In this document: positions 33,323 to 40,868 of the stretch, piece after piece
Layout of the letters: each line of letters opens with the position of its first letter
Position numbering within the stretch: the first letter of the stretch is position 1
Assembly (NCBI RefSeq): GCF_002234405.1
Contig: NZ_NMQT01000103.1
Location: forward strand, 1-64,000
DNA: 64,000 bases
Source: Amycolatopsis thailandensis
Lineage (GTDB): Bacteria; Actinomycetota; Actinomycetes; Mycobacteriales; Pseudonocardiaceae
Reading direction: 5' to 3'
The notes under the pieces: generated by a model
What the model was told of the DNA's origin: nothing
Databases searched by the model: none
Seen by the model: the letters and a program-made list of their open reading frames with translations, nothing else
Made by a program: the position numbers and the translations under genes

Positions 33323-34510
33323 GTTTGCAACCGCGGCACGCAGCTTGACCGGCAGCGCGTTCAGTCGCCAGGTGCCCGGGTCCGGGATCCGCGCCGGGCC
33401 GTCGGCGAGCGCGAGATCGGGGAACCGGCGCAGCAGGGCGGTGAGCGCGACTTCGGTCTGCACCCTGGCCAGCGAGGCGCCAAGGCAGAAATGCGGTCCG
33501 TGCGCGAAGGCCAGGTGCCAGGCGGGGCCCGCCGCGCGTCGGATGTCGAAGACGTCCGGGTCCCCGAACGCCCTCGGGTCCCGGTTCGCCGCGGCGATCG
33601 CGACGGTAACCGGTTCTCCTTCCGGGATCGTGACGTCGCCGATCCGGACGTCGGTCGTGGTGAGCCGGGGGACGGTCAGCAGCTGCGGGCTGCACCAGCG
33701 CATCAGTTCCTCGACCGCGCCCGGCATGAGGTCCGGGTCTTCGCGGAGCTCGGCCAGCTGCGCGGGGTGGGAGAGCAGGACTTCGACGGCGTTGGCGATG
33801 AGGAGGCCGGGCACCTGGCCGCCGAGGACGAGCTGCCAGACCAGGGAGACCAGTTCGGTTTCGCTGAGCCTGTCGCCGTCTTCGGCCTGGATCAGGAGTA
33901 GCTGGGAGACGACGTCGTCGCCCGCGTCGACCTTCCGGTCCGCGATGGCGGCGAGCGAGTCTTCGACGATTCCCGGGACCGCCTTCGCGAGTCCCGCCCC
34001 GTCGCCGGCCGCGACCATGGCGCCGTACTCGCGCCAGCGTGGACGATCGGCTTCGGGGATGCCGACCAGCGCGCAGATCACGTCCATCGGCAACGGGCGC
34101 GCGAAGGCCGTGACCAGGTCGATCTCGTCCTGTGCGGTGAAGCCGTCGAGAAGATCGTCCACGAGCCGCTCGATCCCCGGGCGGAGCGCGACGGCCTTGC
34201 GCGGGGTGAACGCGGGGGAGACGAGGCGACGGAGCCTGAGGTGTTCCGGACCCTCGACCGTCTGCATGGACCGCATATACGGGCGGCAGTGCTCGGGAAT
34301 GTCCATCGGCGGGTAGCTGCCCGGGCTCAGGGCGAAGCGCGGGTCGCTCAGCATCTTCCGCGCCTCCTCGTGGCGCAAGACCGCCCACGCCGAGAACCCT
34401 GGCGCGACGAGCTTGGCGATCGGGGAGCGCTCGCGGGCCGGGCTGTAGGCGGTGAACGGATCGCGCAGGACCTCGGGGTCGGTCAGCTGGATCTCGGGAA
34501 CGTCGGACAA
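33320..34510 (-). CDS. Cytochrome P450 with atypical I-helix
   Basis: A 396-residue P450. The haem loop is FAHGPHFCLGASLARVQTEV and the ExxR region VEELMRW. The I-helix reads LVLGGQVPGLLIANAV, so the usual acid-alcohol pair (AGxE/DT) is replaced by Val-Pro; oxygen activation must differ or depend on substrate groups. I start at the TTG at 34510 because GGGAG lies seven bases upstream and the length then fits the family. It is divergent from the oversized TetR gene across 107 bp that contains an inverted repeat. Confidence 0.9.
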   Translation of the reverse strand: MSDVPEIQLTDPEVLRDPFTAYSPARERSPIAKLVAPGFSAWAVLRHEEARKMLSDPRFALSPGSYPPMDIPEHCRPYMRSMQTVEGPEHLRLRRLVSPAFTPRKAVALRPGIERLVDDLLDGFTAQDEIDLVTAFARPLPMDVICALVGIPEADRPRWREYGAMVAAGDGAGLAKAVPGIVEDSLAAIADRKVDAGDDVVSQLLLIQAEDGDRLSETELVSLVWQLVLGGQVPGLLIANAVEVLLSHPAQLAELREDPDLMPGAVEELMRWCSPQLLTVPRLTTTDVRIGDVTIPEGEPVTVAIAAANRDPRAFGDPDVFDIRRAAGPAWHLAFAHGPHFCLGASLARVQTEVALTALLRRFPDLALADGPARIPDPGTWRLNALPVKLRAAVAN

Positions 34511-34539
34511 AGCAGCTCTCCCAGTTCGAATGTTCAAAG

Positions 34540-34558
34540 CAGATGTTCTCATCATCTG
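34540..34558. promoter_or_regulatory. Inverted repeat between P450 and TetR gene
   Basis: CAGATG and CATCTG are separated by seven bases, centred between the divergent P450 (start 34510) and TetR-type gene (start 34618). The position and symmetry suit a TetR dimer operator controlling both. Confidence 0.45.
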
Positions 34559-34617
34559 AATGGCCAAGGTATCTTGAACCGGGTCCGAGGGCAATCGTGC
34601 GGGGTGATGGGAGGCCG

Positions 34618-35703
34618 ATGGTCCGGCTGAGCAGGGCGGAGACGCAGGAGCGCAATCGTGCGAAGGTGCTGGCCGCCGCGCGCGACGAGTTCGCGGAGCA
34701 GGGCTTCCGGGACGCCAAGATCGACGTCATCGCCGAGCGGGCGGAGCTCACGCGCGGCGCGGTCTACTCGAACTTCCCCGGGAAACGCGCGCTGTACCTC
34801 GCCGTCCTGGCCGAACTCGCGGAACGCTCCGCCGTCGCGCCGCACGCCGAACCGGGCAAGACGCTCCAGGACGCGTTGGGCGCGTTGGCCAGGGTGAAGG
34901 TCGCGGCGCTTCCCTTGGACGACGAGCAGGCGGGTCTGACGCGCGACCTGATGCCGGAGGTGCTCGCGGACGCGCGGATCCGGCGCCCGTTCGCGCAGCT
35001 GATGAAGCTCAATGGGTTGCTGCTCGGGCTCGCGCTGGAGCGGCTCGACCCGCCGGAGCGTCCGGCCGGGGCGCCGATCCGGCGCCGGGTCCGGCTCGCG
35101 GAGACCGTGCTGACCACGTTGCACGGCGCCGGCCAGCTGGCGGCCGCGGCGCCGGGGCTCGTCGAACCTTTCGACGTCGTGAGCGCCTGCGAGCGGCTGG
35201 CGGGGATGGAACTGAACGACTGGTGGGCGCCGCCGGTGATCGCGCCCGCCGCGCAGGCCGCCGATCGGCCGTGGTCACCACCGGAGGCCGTGGATCTGGT
35301 GCGCGCCGAGCCGTTCGTGCCCGCCGACGGCGTGGTCGTCGTCCTGGGCACTCATCGGCTGGGCGCCGCGGAGGAGGCCGTCCGGGCGTCCGGTGGCGAG
35401 GTCACCGTCGTCGTGGTGACCAGCGAGCCCGACGAGCTGGCCCCCCTGACCCGGCTGGTCGTCGCGGAGGTCTGTGGTGGCCTGCGGCAGGCGTTCCCCA
35501 GGTCGTCCTGGCCGGGTGTGCGGGTGGTGTGCGACGTGACCGGGACGCTGGCGGCCGCCGCGGGGGTGCTCGCGGTCAGTGACGAGACCGAGGTGGCGAC
35601 GCGGATCGAGCGGGGCCGGATCGTCGCCACGGCGGACGGGCGCGGCGCGGGGCACGCCGTCTCGGTGACGAGCGAGGTGTCCCGAGTGGATCGCCGCGGT
35701 TAG
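34618..35703 (+). CDS. TetR-family regulator with extra C-terminal domain
   Basis: A 361-residue protein, far longer than typical TetR regulators (~200). The N-terminus has the HTH (RDEFAEQGFRDAKIDVIAE, TRGAVYSNFPGKRALYLAVL) and a ligand-binding half to about residue 205. The additional ~150 residues (DGVVVVLGTHRLGAAEEAV, VTVVVVTSEPDELAPLTRLV, ETEVATRIERGRIVATADG) alternate strands and helices like a thioredoxin/peroxiredoxin fold but lack CxxC. The ATG at 34618 is preferred. It is divergent from the P450 and may be its regulator. Four-base convergent overlap with the GNAT gene. Confidence 0.82.
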   Translation: MVRLSRAETQERNRAKVLAAARDEFAEQGFRDAKIDVIAERAELTRGAVYSNFPGKRALYLAVLAELAERSAVAPHAEPGKTLQDALGALARVKVAALPLDDEQAGLTRDLMPEVLADARIRRPFAQLMKLNGLLLGLALERLDPPERPAGAPIRRRVRLAETVLTTLHGAGQLAAAAPGLVEPFDVVSACERLAGMELNDWWAPPVIAPAAQAADRPWSPPEAVDLVRAEPFVPADGVVVVLGTHRLGAAEEAVRASGGEVTVVVVTSEPDELAPLTRLVVAEVCGGLRQAFPRSSWPGVRVVCDVTGTLAAAAGVLAVSDETEVATRIERGRIVATADGRGAGHAVSVTSEVSRVDRRG

Positions 35704-36224
35704 ACGATGTCCGTGTGGCGGATCCGGTACACCTGAAGGCGGAGTCCGTAGTACTTCTCGGTTTCCCCGACCCAGACCATCCCAAGCCGTTTCGCGGTCG
35801 CGATCGCGCGCTCGTTGGCGGGCCGCGCGACGGCGAAGAGTTCGTCCGTGTCCTGGGTGAACGCCCAGCCGAGCAGGGCGCGGGCGGCTTCGGAGGCGTA
35901 CCCCTCGCCCCAGGCGTCAGGATGCAGCTGCCAGCTGATCTCCAGGTCCTCTTCGTACGGTGGCAGCAGGTGGATGCCCAGCCCGCCGACGACCGCGCCG
36001 TCCTCCTTGCGCTGGATCGCCCATCTTCCGCGCGGCGGCACGAGATTGGGCTGAGCCTGTTGCCAGGCTTGCAGTACCGAACGCATGGCCGCGGCGTCGG
36101 TCACCCGGTCCATCGCCGGGGTGAGCCAGCGGGTCACGTCGGTGGTTCCGTAGATCGCCAGTGCGGCTTCGGCGTCGTCCTCGGACCAGTCACGGACGAC
36201 GAGCCTTTCGGTGGTCAAGTCCAT
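35700..36224 (-). CDS. GNAT acetyltransferase, RimJ/RimL type
   Basis: A 174-residue acetyltransferase: MDLTTERLVVRDWSEDDAEA at the start, LEISWQLHPDAWGEGYASEA as acetyl-CoA-binding motif A, and NERAIATAKRLGMVWVGETE as motif B. Closest in pattern to RimL-like N-acetyltransferases that modify ribosomal or other protein N-termini or small amines. Substrate unknown. Divergent from the HxlR gene. Confidence 0.88.
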   Translation of the reverse strand: MDLTTERLVVRDWSEDDAEAALAIYGTTDVTRWLTPAMDRVTDAAAMRSVLQAWQQAQPNLVPPRGRWAIQRKEDGAVVGGLGIHLLPPYEEDLEISWQLHPDAWGEGYASEAARALLGWAFTQDTDELFAVARPANERAIATAKRLGMVWVGETEKYYGLRLQVYRIRHTDIV

Positions 36225-36302
36225 GACAGAACGTTACGCGCATTGATGGGGTGATTGGGTGTCTGGATCATGACAACTCGGCAACCCGCGTACCTTGGCT
36301 TC

Positions 36303-36671
36303 ATGCGCGCCGACGCCTCGACGACTCCCGAGCAGGCCTGTCCGATCGCCCCGGTGGTCGACCTCGTCTTCAGCCGCTGGACCACGCCGATCCTGTGGAC
36401 GCTCAACGAATTCGGCAGGCAGCGGTTCGTCGAACTCGAGCGGCGAATCGGCTCGATCACGCCGAAGGTGCTCACCCAGCGGCTGCGGCAACTGGAACGC
36501 GACGGTCTCCTCACGCGGACCTATCACGCCGAGGTGCCGCCGCGGGTCGAGTACGAGATCAGCGAGCTGGGCCGGAGTCTGGCGCCGCTGTTCGCGACCC
36601 TCGCGGACTGGTCCGCGGAGAACCTGCCGAAGGTGGACGAGGCCCGGTCGGCCTACGACTCCGCTCCCTGA
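36303..36671 (+). CDS. HxlR-family regulator
   Basis: A 122-residue winged-helix regulator: CPIAPVVDLVFSRWTTPILW, RQRFVELERRIGSITPKVLT, QRLRQLERDGLLTRTYHAEV and VEYEISELGRSLAPLFATL. The ATG at 36303 is preceded by TACCTT at a -10-like distance, suggesting leaderless transcription; an ATG at 36270 is an alternative. No adjacent same-strand target; the divergent GNAT gene is a candidate. Confidence 0.85.
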   Translation: MRADASTTPEQACPIAPVVDLVFSRWTTPILWTLNEFGRQRFVELERRIGSITPKVLTQRLRQLERDGLLTRTYHAEVPPRVEYEISELGRSLAPLFATLADWSAENLPKVDEARSAYDSAP

Positions 36672-36778
36672 ACGCCTGTCCCGCCGGTGGCCAGAAGGCA
36701 AGCCGTCGCGCCGGACTTCAGGTTCACGCTCGTCCGGGTGACCGCCCTTGCTCGCGGGGGCATGGCCTGACCGAAAGC

Positions 36779-36831
36779 GTTGCGAAAGCCACTTTCGCAA
36801 CAATCAACGTTGCGAAAGTGGCTTTCGCAAC
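36779..36831. repeat. Perfect 23-bp inverted repeat whose arms are themselves palindromic
   Basis: The arms at 36779-36801 and 36809-36831 are exact complements across a 7-nt loop. Each arm also reads GTTGCGAAAG-N3-CTTTCGCAAC, so it can fold alone into a 10-bp hairpin. It probably terminates the HxlR transcript, but the nested symmetry would also allow alternative structures. Confidence 0.75.
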
Positions 36832-36880
36832 ACCGGCTTCTCGCGGAGCCGCACGGGCCGCGTGCGCGTGGCGTCCACCC

Positions 36881-36955
36881 GATCACGTGTGTCGTCCGTC
36901 TGATCACACGTGCCGTCCGTCGGGTCACACGTGCCCTCCGCCCAGACACGTGAAA
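36881..36955. repeat. Tandem repeats, 21-bp period, ACACGTG core
   Basis: Units start at 36881, 36902 and 36923 (consensus GATCACACGTGCCGTCCGTC), with a partial fourth unit at 36944. The 21-bp period equals two helical turns, so bound proteins would line up on one face. Confidence 0.65.
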
Positions 36956-37021
36956 GTCCCTTTTCGGTAGGGCAAGTCGCGAGGGTCAAAGCCCGAATCG
37001 GCCGCGAATGGCCGCTTATTT

Positions 37022-37033
37022 GACCGATCGGTC
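37022..37033. promoter_or_regulatory. TetR operator GACCGATCGGTC
   Basis: A perfect 12-bp palindrome lies 22 bp before the TetR GTG. A near copy (37658-37670) lies ahead of the downstream SDR gene, supporting autoregulation and coregulation by the TetR protein encoded between them. Confidence 0.6.
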
Positions 37034-37055
37034 CAGATGTGGTTAAGCTTCTCCC

Positions 37056-37652
37056 GTGTCCAGGGTGAAGGAATTCGACGTCGACGTGGCCTGCGAAGCC
37101 GCGCTGGAGCTGTTCTGGCGGAAGGGGTACGAGGCCACTTCGGTCAGCGACCTCGTCGCCGAACTCGGCATCGGCAAGGCGAGTCTCTACGCGACGTTCG
37201 GCACCAAGCGTGAGCTCTACCTGACCGTCTTGAACCGCTACATCGCCCGGGGCGACAAGCGGTTCATCGAGGACTTCGCCGGACCCGGGCCGGCGCTTGC
37301 CGGGGTGCGGCGGCTCATCGACCGCTATCTCGCCGAAATCCTCGACGAATCGGGAAGAAAAGGCTGCTTCGTGGTCAACGCGGCCATGGAGATGATGTCG
37401 AAGGATCCCGACGTCGCCCGCCTGGTCGAGCGCAACTGGGACGCGCTCGAGATGGCCTTGCGGATGGCGTTGAGCCGGGCGAAGGCGCAAGGCGAACTCG
37501 ACGACGCCGTCGATCCGGAGGCGCTGGCCTGCTTCCTGCTCACCGTCCTCCAGGGAATGCGCGTGCTGAGCAAGGGGCCGGATCCCGCGGCGCGGGCCAA
37601 GGCGACGGCGAAGCAGGCCATCGCGGTCGTCGACGCCGCTCGCAAACACTGA
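37056..37652 (+). CDS. TetR/AcrR-family regulator
   Basis: A 198-residue regulator: FDVDVACEAALELFWRKGYE, HTH TSVSDLVAELGIGKASLYATFG, and a C-terminal domain (GRKGCFVVNAAMEMMSKDPD, ALACFLLTVLQGMRVLSKG) of the type common in regulators of short-chain dehydrogenases. GTG start. Operator-like palindromes lie before it and before the following SDR gene. Confidence 0.9.
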   Translation: MSRVKEFDVDVACEAALELFWRKGYEATSVSDLVAELGIGKASLYATFGTKRELYLTVLNRYIARGDKRFIEDFAGPGPALAGVRRLIDRYLAEILDESGRKGCFVVNAAMEMMSKDPDVARLVERNWDALEMALRMALSRAKAQGELDDAVDPEALACFLLTVLQGMRVLSKGPDPAARAKATAKQAIAVVDAARKH

Positions 37653-37657
37653 TAATA

Positions 37658-37670
37658 GAACGATCGGACC
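37658..37670 (+). promoter_or_regulatory. Second TetR operator before the SDR gene
   Basis: GAACGATCGGACC, followed by AG, matches the upstream palindrome context (GACCGATCGGTCCAG) at most positions. It lies between the TetR stop and the SDR start and suggests that the SDR gene has its own repressible promoter. Confidence 0.5.
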
Positions 37671-37685
37671 AGAAAGTTGGAAACT

Positions 37686-38447
37686 GTGGGGAAGCGATTC
37701 AGCGGCAAGGTCGTCCTGGTCACCGGCGGAGGTTCCGGGATCGGCCGTGCCACGGCGGCGGCCTTCGCACGCGAAGGCGCTCAGGTCGTCGTCTCCGGCC
37801 GGGACGGCGAGAAGCTGCGTCAGACGGTGAAGGAGATCGAGGCCGACGGCGGCGCGGCCGACGCGGTGACCGCGGACGTGAGTGAAGGCGGCGAAGTCGA
37901 GCACCTCGTCACCGAAACCGTGCGGCGGCACGGCAAACTCGACATCGCGTTCAACAACGCCGGGATCCTCGGCAGTCCCGCCCCGACGGCGGATCTCGAC
38001 GAAGACGGCTTCACCGCCGTCGTGCGGACGAACATCACCGGCGTCTGGCTGTCCATGAAGCACGAGATCGCGCAGATGCGGGCGGGCGGCGGGGGAGTCA
38101 TCGTCAACATGTCTTCCAACATCGGCTCGCACGTGCGCCTCCCGGGAATGGCCGCGTACGCCGCTTCGAAGGCCGCCGTGGACGTGCTGACCCGGACCGC
38201 CGCCCGCGACCACATCGCCGAGGGGATCCGGATCAACGCCGTCAGCCCCGGCGCCACCGCCACCGACATGTCGTTCCGGCCCGGCGAGACCGACGCCGAC
38301 CGGGCCGAACGGCTCGGCGCGACCATCCCGCTCGGCCGGATCGGCGCGACCGAGGAGATCGCGGCGGCGGTGCTGTGGCTGGCCTCCGACGAATCCGCGT
38401 ACGTCGTCGGGCACGACATCGTCCTGGACGGCGGCGCGAGCGCCTGA
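37686..38447 (+). CDS. Short-chain dehydrogenase/reductase
   Basis: A 253-residue classical SDR. Cofactor motif TGGGSGIGRA, NNAG motif as FNNAGILG, catalytic Ser in NMSSNIGS, and YAASKAA with the Tyr/Lys pair; the C-terminus VGHDIVLDGGASA is standard. The Arg following GRD (VVSGRDGEK) favours NADP. I prefer the GTG at 37686; a TTG nine bases upstream is possible. Likely the target of the adjacent TetR regulator. Substrate unknown. Confidence 0.93.
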   Translation: MGKRFSGKVVLVTGGGSGIGRATAAAFAREGAQVVVSGRDGEKLRQTVKEIEADGGAADAVTADVSEGGEVEHLVTETVRRHGKLDIAFNNAGILGSPAPTADLDEDGFTAVVRTNITGVWLSMKHEIAQMRAGGGGVIVNMSSNIGSHVRLPGMAAYAASKAAVDVLTRTAARDHIAEGIRINAVSPGATATDMSFRPGETDADRAERLGATIPLGRIGATEEIAAAVLWLASDESAYVVGHDIVLDGGASA

Positions 38448-38473
38448 CCCTCGGCCGCGCCGATCCTCCTGGA

Positions 38474-38528
38474 TGTCATGAAAGGGTCGTTCAAGACGTT
38501 TTTCGTCCTGAACGACCCTTTCATGACA
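38474..38528. terminator. Bidirectional terminator between SDR and TPP oxidase
   Basis: TGTCATGAAAGGGTCGTTCA and the following AGACG pair almost perfectly with their complement around TTTTT. It lies between convergent genes. Confidence 0.8.
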
Positions 38529-38532
38529 ATGC

Positions 38533-40323
38533 TCAGCGGCGTGAAGGCAACAGCTCCTGCATCTTCGTCTTGAGCCCCTGTGTCACCAGGTGCCAGGCGT
38601 CGGGTTCACCCTTGAGGACGGCTTCGGTCATCGACTTCAGCTGTTCGAAGGTCGCGTGCGGCGGGATCGGCGGTACCTCGGGATCGCAGCGGACGTCGAG
38701 CACGGTCGGCACGTCGGCAGACAGCGCGACGTCCCACGCCTCGCCGAGCCGGGTGGGATCGTCGACGGCGATCCCGCCGAGGCCGACCTCGAGGGCGAAG
38801 TCCGCATAGGACACTTCCGGCAGGCTCTGTGAAGGTTCGAACTTCGGCGCGCCGCCCATGGCACGCAGTTCCCACGTGACCTGGTTCAGGTCGCCGTTGT
38901 GGAAGACGCAGATGACGCAGCGCTGATCGGCCCACAGTTCGCGGTACCGGGCGATGGTCAGCAGTTCCGCCATCCCGTTCATCTGCATCGCACCGTCGCC
39001 GACCAGCGCGATCACCGGCCGGTCGGGGTGGGCGAACTTCGCGCCGATCGCGTACGGGACGCCGGAGCCCATCGTCGCCAGCGTCCCGGAGAGCGTGCCC
39101 CGCATCCGGCCGCGCATCCTGAGGTTCCTGGCGTACCAGTTGGTCGCGGAACCGGAGTCCGCGGTGATGATCGCGTTCTCGGGGACACGCTCGGAAAGTT
39201 CGTGCACGATTCGCATGGGGTTGACCGGATCCGCTTCCAGCATCGCCTGGCGGGTCACCGTCTCCTGCCATTCGCCGACGTGCTTTTCGATCCGTTCCCG
39301 CCAGCCACGCTCGGTTTTGTTCTCCAGCAACGGAATCAGCTGCTGCAGGGTGCCCTTCGCGTCGCCGAGCAGGTTGACCTCGGTCGGATAGCGCAACCCG
39401 AGGAACCGGGGATCGATGTCGATCTGGACGGCGCGTGCCTGGCCGAATTCGGGCAGGAACTGCGCGTAGGGCATGTTCGAGCCGACGATCAGGAGCGTGT
39501 CGCAGTCCCGCATCATCTCGTAGGTCGGCCGCGTGCCGAGCAGGCCGATGGAACCGGTGACATACGGCAGATCGTCGGGCAGGACGTCCTTGCCCAGCAA
39601 CGCTTTCGCCACACCGGCGCCGGTGAGCCCGGCGACTTCGCGCAACTCGGTGACGGCGTTGCGCGCTCCCTGACCGATCAGGATGGCGACCTTCTCACCC
39701 GCGTTCAGCACCTCGGCGGCGCGGGCGACCTCTTCCGAGGGCGGGATGACGCTGGCCCGCGGGTGATCCGGCGGGGAGGACGGCACGTGCTTGAACTCGT
39801 GCCGCGGCGGCTGGTAAGTCTCCTCCTGCAGATCCGCGGGAATGATCAGGGCGGTGGGCGCGTGCTGCGCGATGGCCGTGCGGAGGGCCCGGTCGAGCGC
39901 GTTCGGCAGCTGCTCGGGGACGTTCACTTCGACGAGGTATTCGCTCGCGACGTCCTTGAACAACGCCTGGAGGTCCACCTCCTGCTGATAACTGCCGCCC
40001 ATCGCGCTGCGCGCCGTCTGCCCGACGATCGCGACCACCGGCACGTGATCGAGTTTCGCGTCGTAGAGGCCGTTGAGCAGGTGGATCGCCCCCGGGCCCG
40101 ACGTCGCCATGCAGACACCGGGCCGCCCGCTCAGCTTCGCGTACCCCACGGCGGCGAACGCCGCCATCTCCTCGTGCCGGGTCTGCACGAAACGTGGCTT
40201 GTTCCCCGCCGCGCCGAACGCGGTCACCAGCCCGTTGATCCCGTCCCCGGGATAGGCGAAGACCTGCTCGACGTCCCATTCGCGCAGCCTGGTCAGAACA
40301 TGGTCCGCAACGGTTTCGCTCAT
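38533..40323 (-). CDS. Thiamine-diphosphate oxidase/decarboxylase, PoxB-like
   Basis: A 596-residue ThDP enzyme of the pyruvate oxidase/pyruvate:quinone oxidoreductase group. The N-terminal Pyr domain has EQVFAYPGDGINGL and the catalytic Glu region TRHEEMAAFAAVGYAKLSG. The FAD-type central domain has PYVTGSIGLLGTRPTYEMM. The PP domain carries VGDGAMQMNGMAELLT and FHNGDLNQV (GDG-N ThDP/Mg motif). It probably converts pyruvate to acetate and CO2 with electron transfer to quinone or oxygen. A SigB-type promoter lies close before the ATG, and no ribosome binding site is seen. PoxB is a stationary-phase enzyme in other bacteria. Confidence 0.87.
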   Translation of the reverse strand: MSETVADHVLTRLREWDVEQVFAYPGDGINGLVTAFGAAGNKPRFVQTRHEEMAAFAAVGYAKLSGRPGVCMATSGPGAIHLLNGLYDAKLDHVPVVAIVGQTARSAMGGSYQQEVDLQALFKDVASEYLVEVNVPEQLPNALDRALRTAIAQHAPTALIIPADLQEETYQPPRHEFKHVPSSPPDHPRASVIPPSEEVARAAEVLNAGEKVAILIGQGARNAVTELREVAGLTGAGVAKALLGKDVLPDDLPYVTGSIGLLGTRPTYEMMRDCDTLLIVGSNMPYAQFLPEFGQARAVQIDIDPRFLGLRYPTEVNLLGDAKGTLQQLIPLLENKTERGWRERIEKHVGEWQETVTRQAMLEADPVNPMRIVHELSERVPENAIITADSGSATNWYARNLRMRGRMRGTLSGTLATMGSGVPYAIGAKFAHPDRPVIALVGDGAMQMNGMAELLTIARYRELWADQRCVICVFHNGDLNQVTWELRAMGGAPKFEPSQSLPEVSYADFALEVGLGGIAVDDPTRLGEAWDVALSADVPTVLDVRCDPEVPPIPPHATFEQLKSMTEAVLKGEPDAWHLVTQGLKTKMQELLPSRR

Positions 40324-40332
40324 GGGCGGCGG

Positions 40333-40358
40333 ATACCGCCCTCTTCCGGCGGCTAAAC
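40333..40358 (-). promoter_or_regulatory. SigB-type promoter for PoxB-like gene
   Basis: On the reverse strand GTTT (40358-40355), a 16-bp spacer and CGGTAT (40338-40333) resemble the actinobacterial SigB/SigF consensus GNNT-N16-GGGTAT with one mismatch. The -10 ends ten bases before the ATG, implying a very short leader. Confidence 0.5.
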
Positions 40359-40856
40359 GTCCTCGAGGATCTTGGTGATCCCGGCGACGACGTCCGGGTG
40401 GCCGAGCGGCAGCGGCGGCGGGATCCGGTTGTACGGCTCGCCGGTGCTGTGGGGGAGTACCTCGACCACGGTCCCGGCGGAACGCACCCGTTCGGCCAGT
40501 TCGGAGGATTCGTCCGGCACCGGGTCGACCAGCAGGACATGCGACGCGGCGCCCGGATGACGTTCGACCAGCCGGAGGGCGTCTTCGGCCGATTCGCCCG
40601 CGGCCACGACGTCGATCGGCGGATCACCGGCTTCCGTGTCGCCGAGCAGGTCGTCGGCCTGGCTCAGGGCGCCGTCCACCGGCAGCCTGCACCAGACGAT
40701 CCGGCGCCGGGTCGCGAGCGGGCGCCAAGTCGCCGGGAGCTCGCCGTTCTTGCCTTCGCCCGCGGGGTCGAGGACCAGGAGCGTGGCCTGCTCGTCTTCG
40801 CCGTTGTTCACCACCGGCGGGCCCCCGGCGCGGACGGGATCGGGTTCTGCGGGCAT
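40353..40856 (-). CDS. Hypothetical protein, alpha/beta-hydrolase-like remnant
   Basis: A 167-residue acidic, Pro-rich soluble protein: ATLLVLDPAGEGKNGELPAT, then SHVLLVDPVPDESSELAERV. Alternating strands and helices suggest a Rossmann-like or hydrolase-like fold, but no nucleophile motif is visible. The ATG at 40856 has GAGGAG eight bases upstream. It lies downstream of the NDH-2-like gene (12 bp gap) and upstream of the PoxB-like gene. Function unknown. Confidence 0.6.
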   Translation of the reverse strand: MPAEPDPVRAGGPPVVNNGEDEQATLLVLDPAGEGKNGELPATWRPLATRRRIVWCRLPVDGALSQADDLLGDTEAGDPPIDVVAAGESAEDALRLVERHPGAASHVLLVDPVPDESSELAERVRSAGTVVEVLPHSTGEPYNRIPPPLPLGHPDVVAGITKILEDV

Positions 40857-40868
40857 GGTCATCGCTCC

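Larger units (their letters stand above)
36672..37055. other. 384-bp intergenic region with repeats before TetR
   Basis: It holds a perfect 23-bp inverted repeat (36779-36831), a short 21-bp-period tandem array with CACGTG-like cores (36881-36955) and the palindromic TetR operator (37022-37033). No protein-like ORF was seen. Confidence 0.6.

Noticed and set aside
24293..34510. A steroid-catabolism gene cluster
   Set aside because: Only the KstD-like gene and a single KstR-like motif hint at it; ring-degradation genes (hsa, kshAB, mce4) are absent and the genes are separated by unrelated ones.
36779..36955. CRISPR array
   Set aside because: Repeats are a single palindrome plus a short 21-bp tandem array without unique spacers or cas genes.
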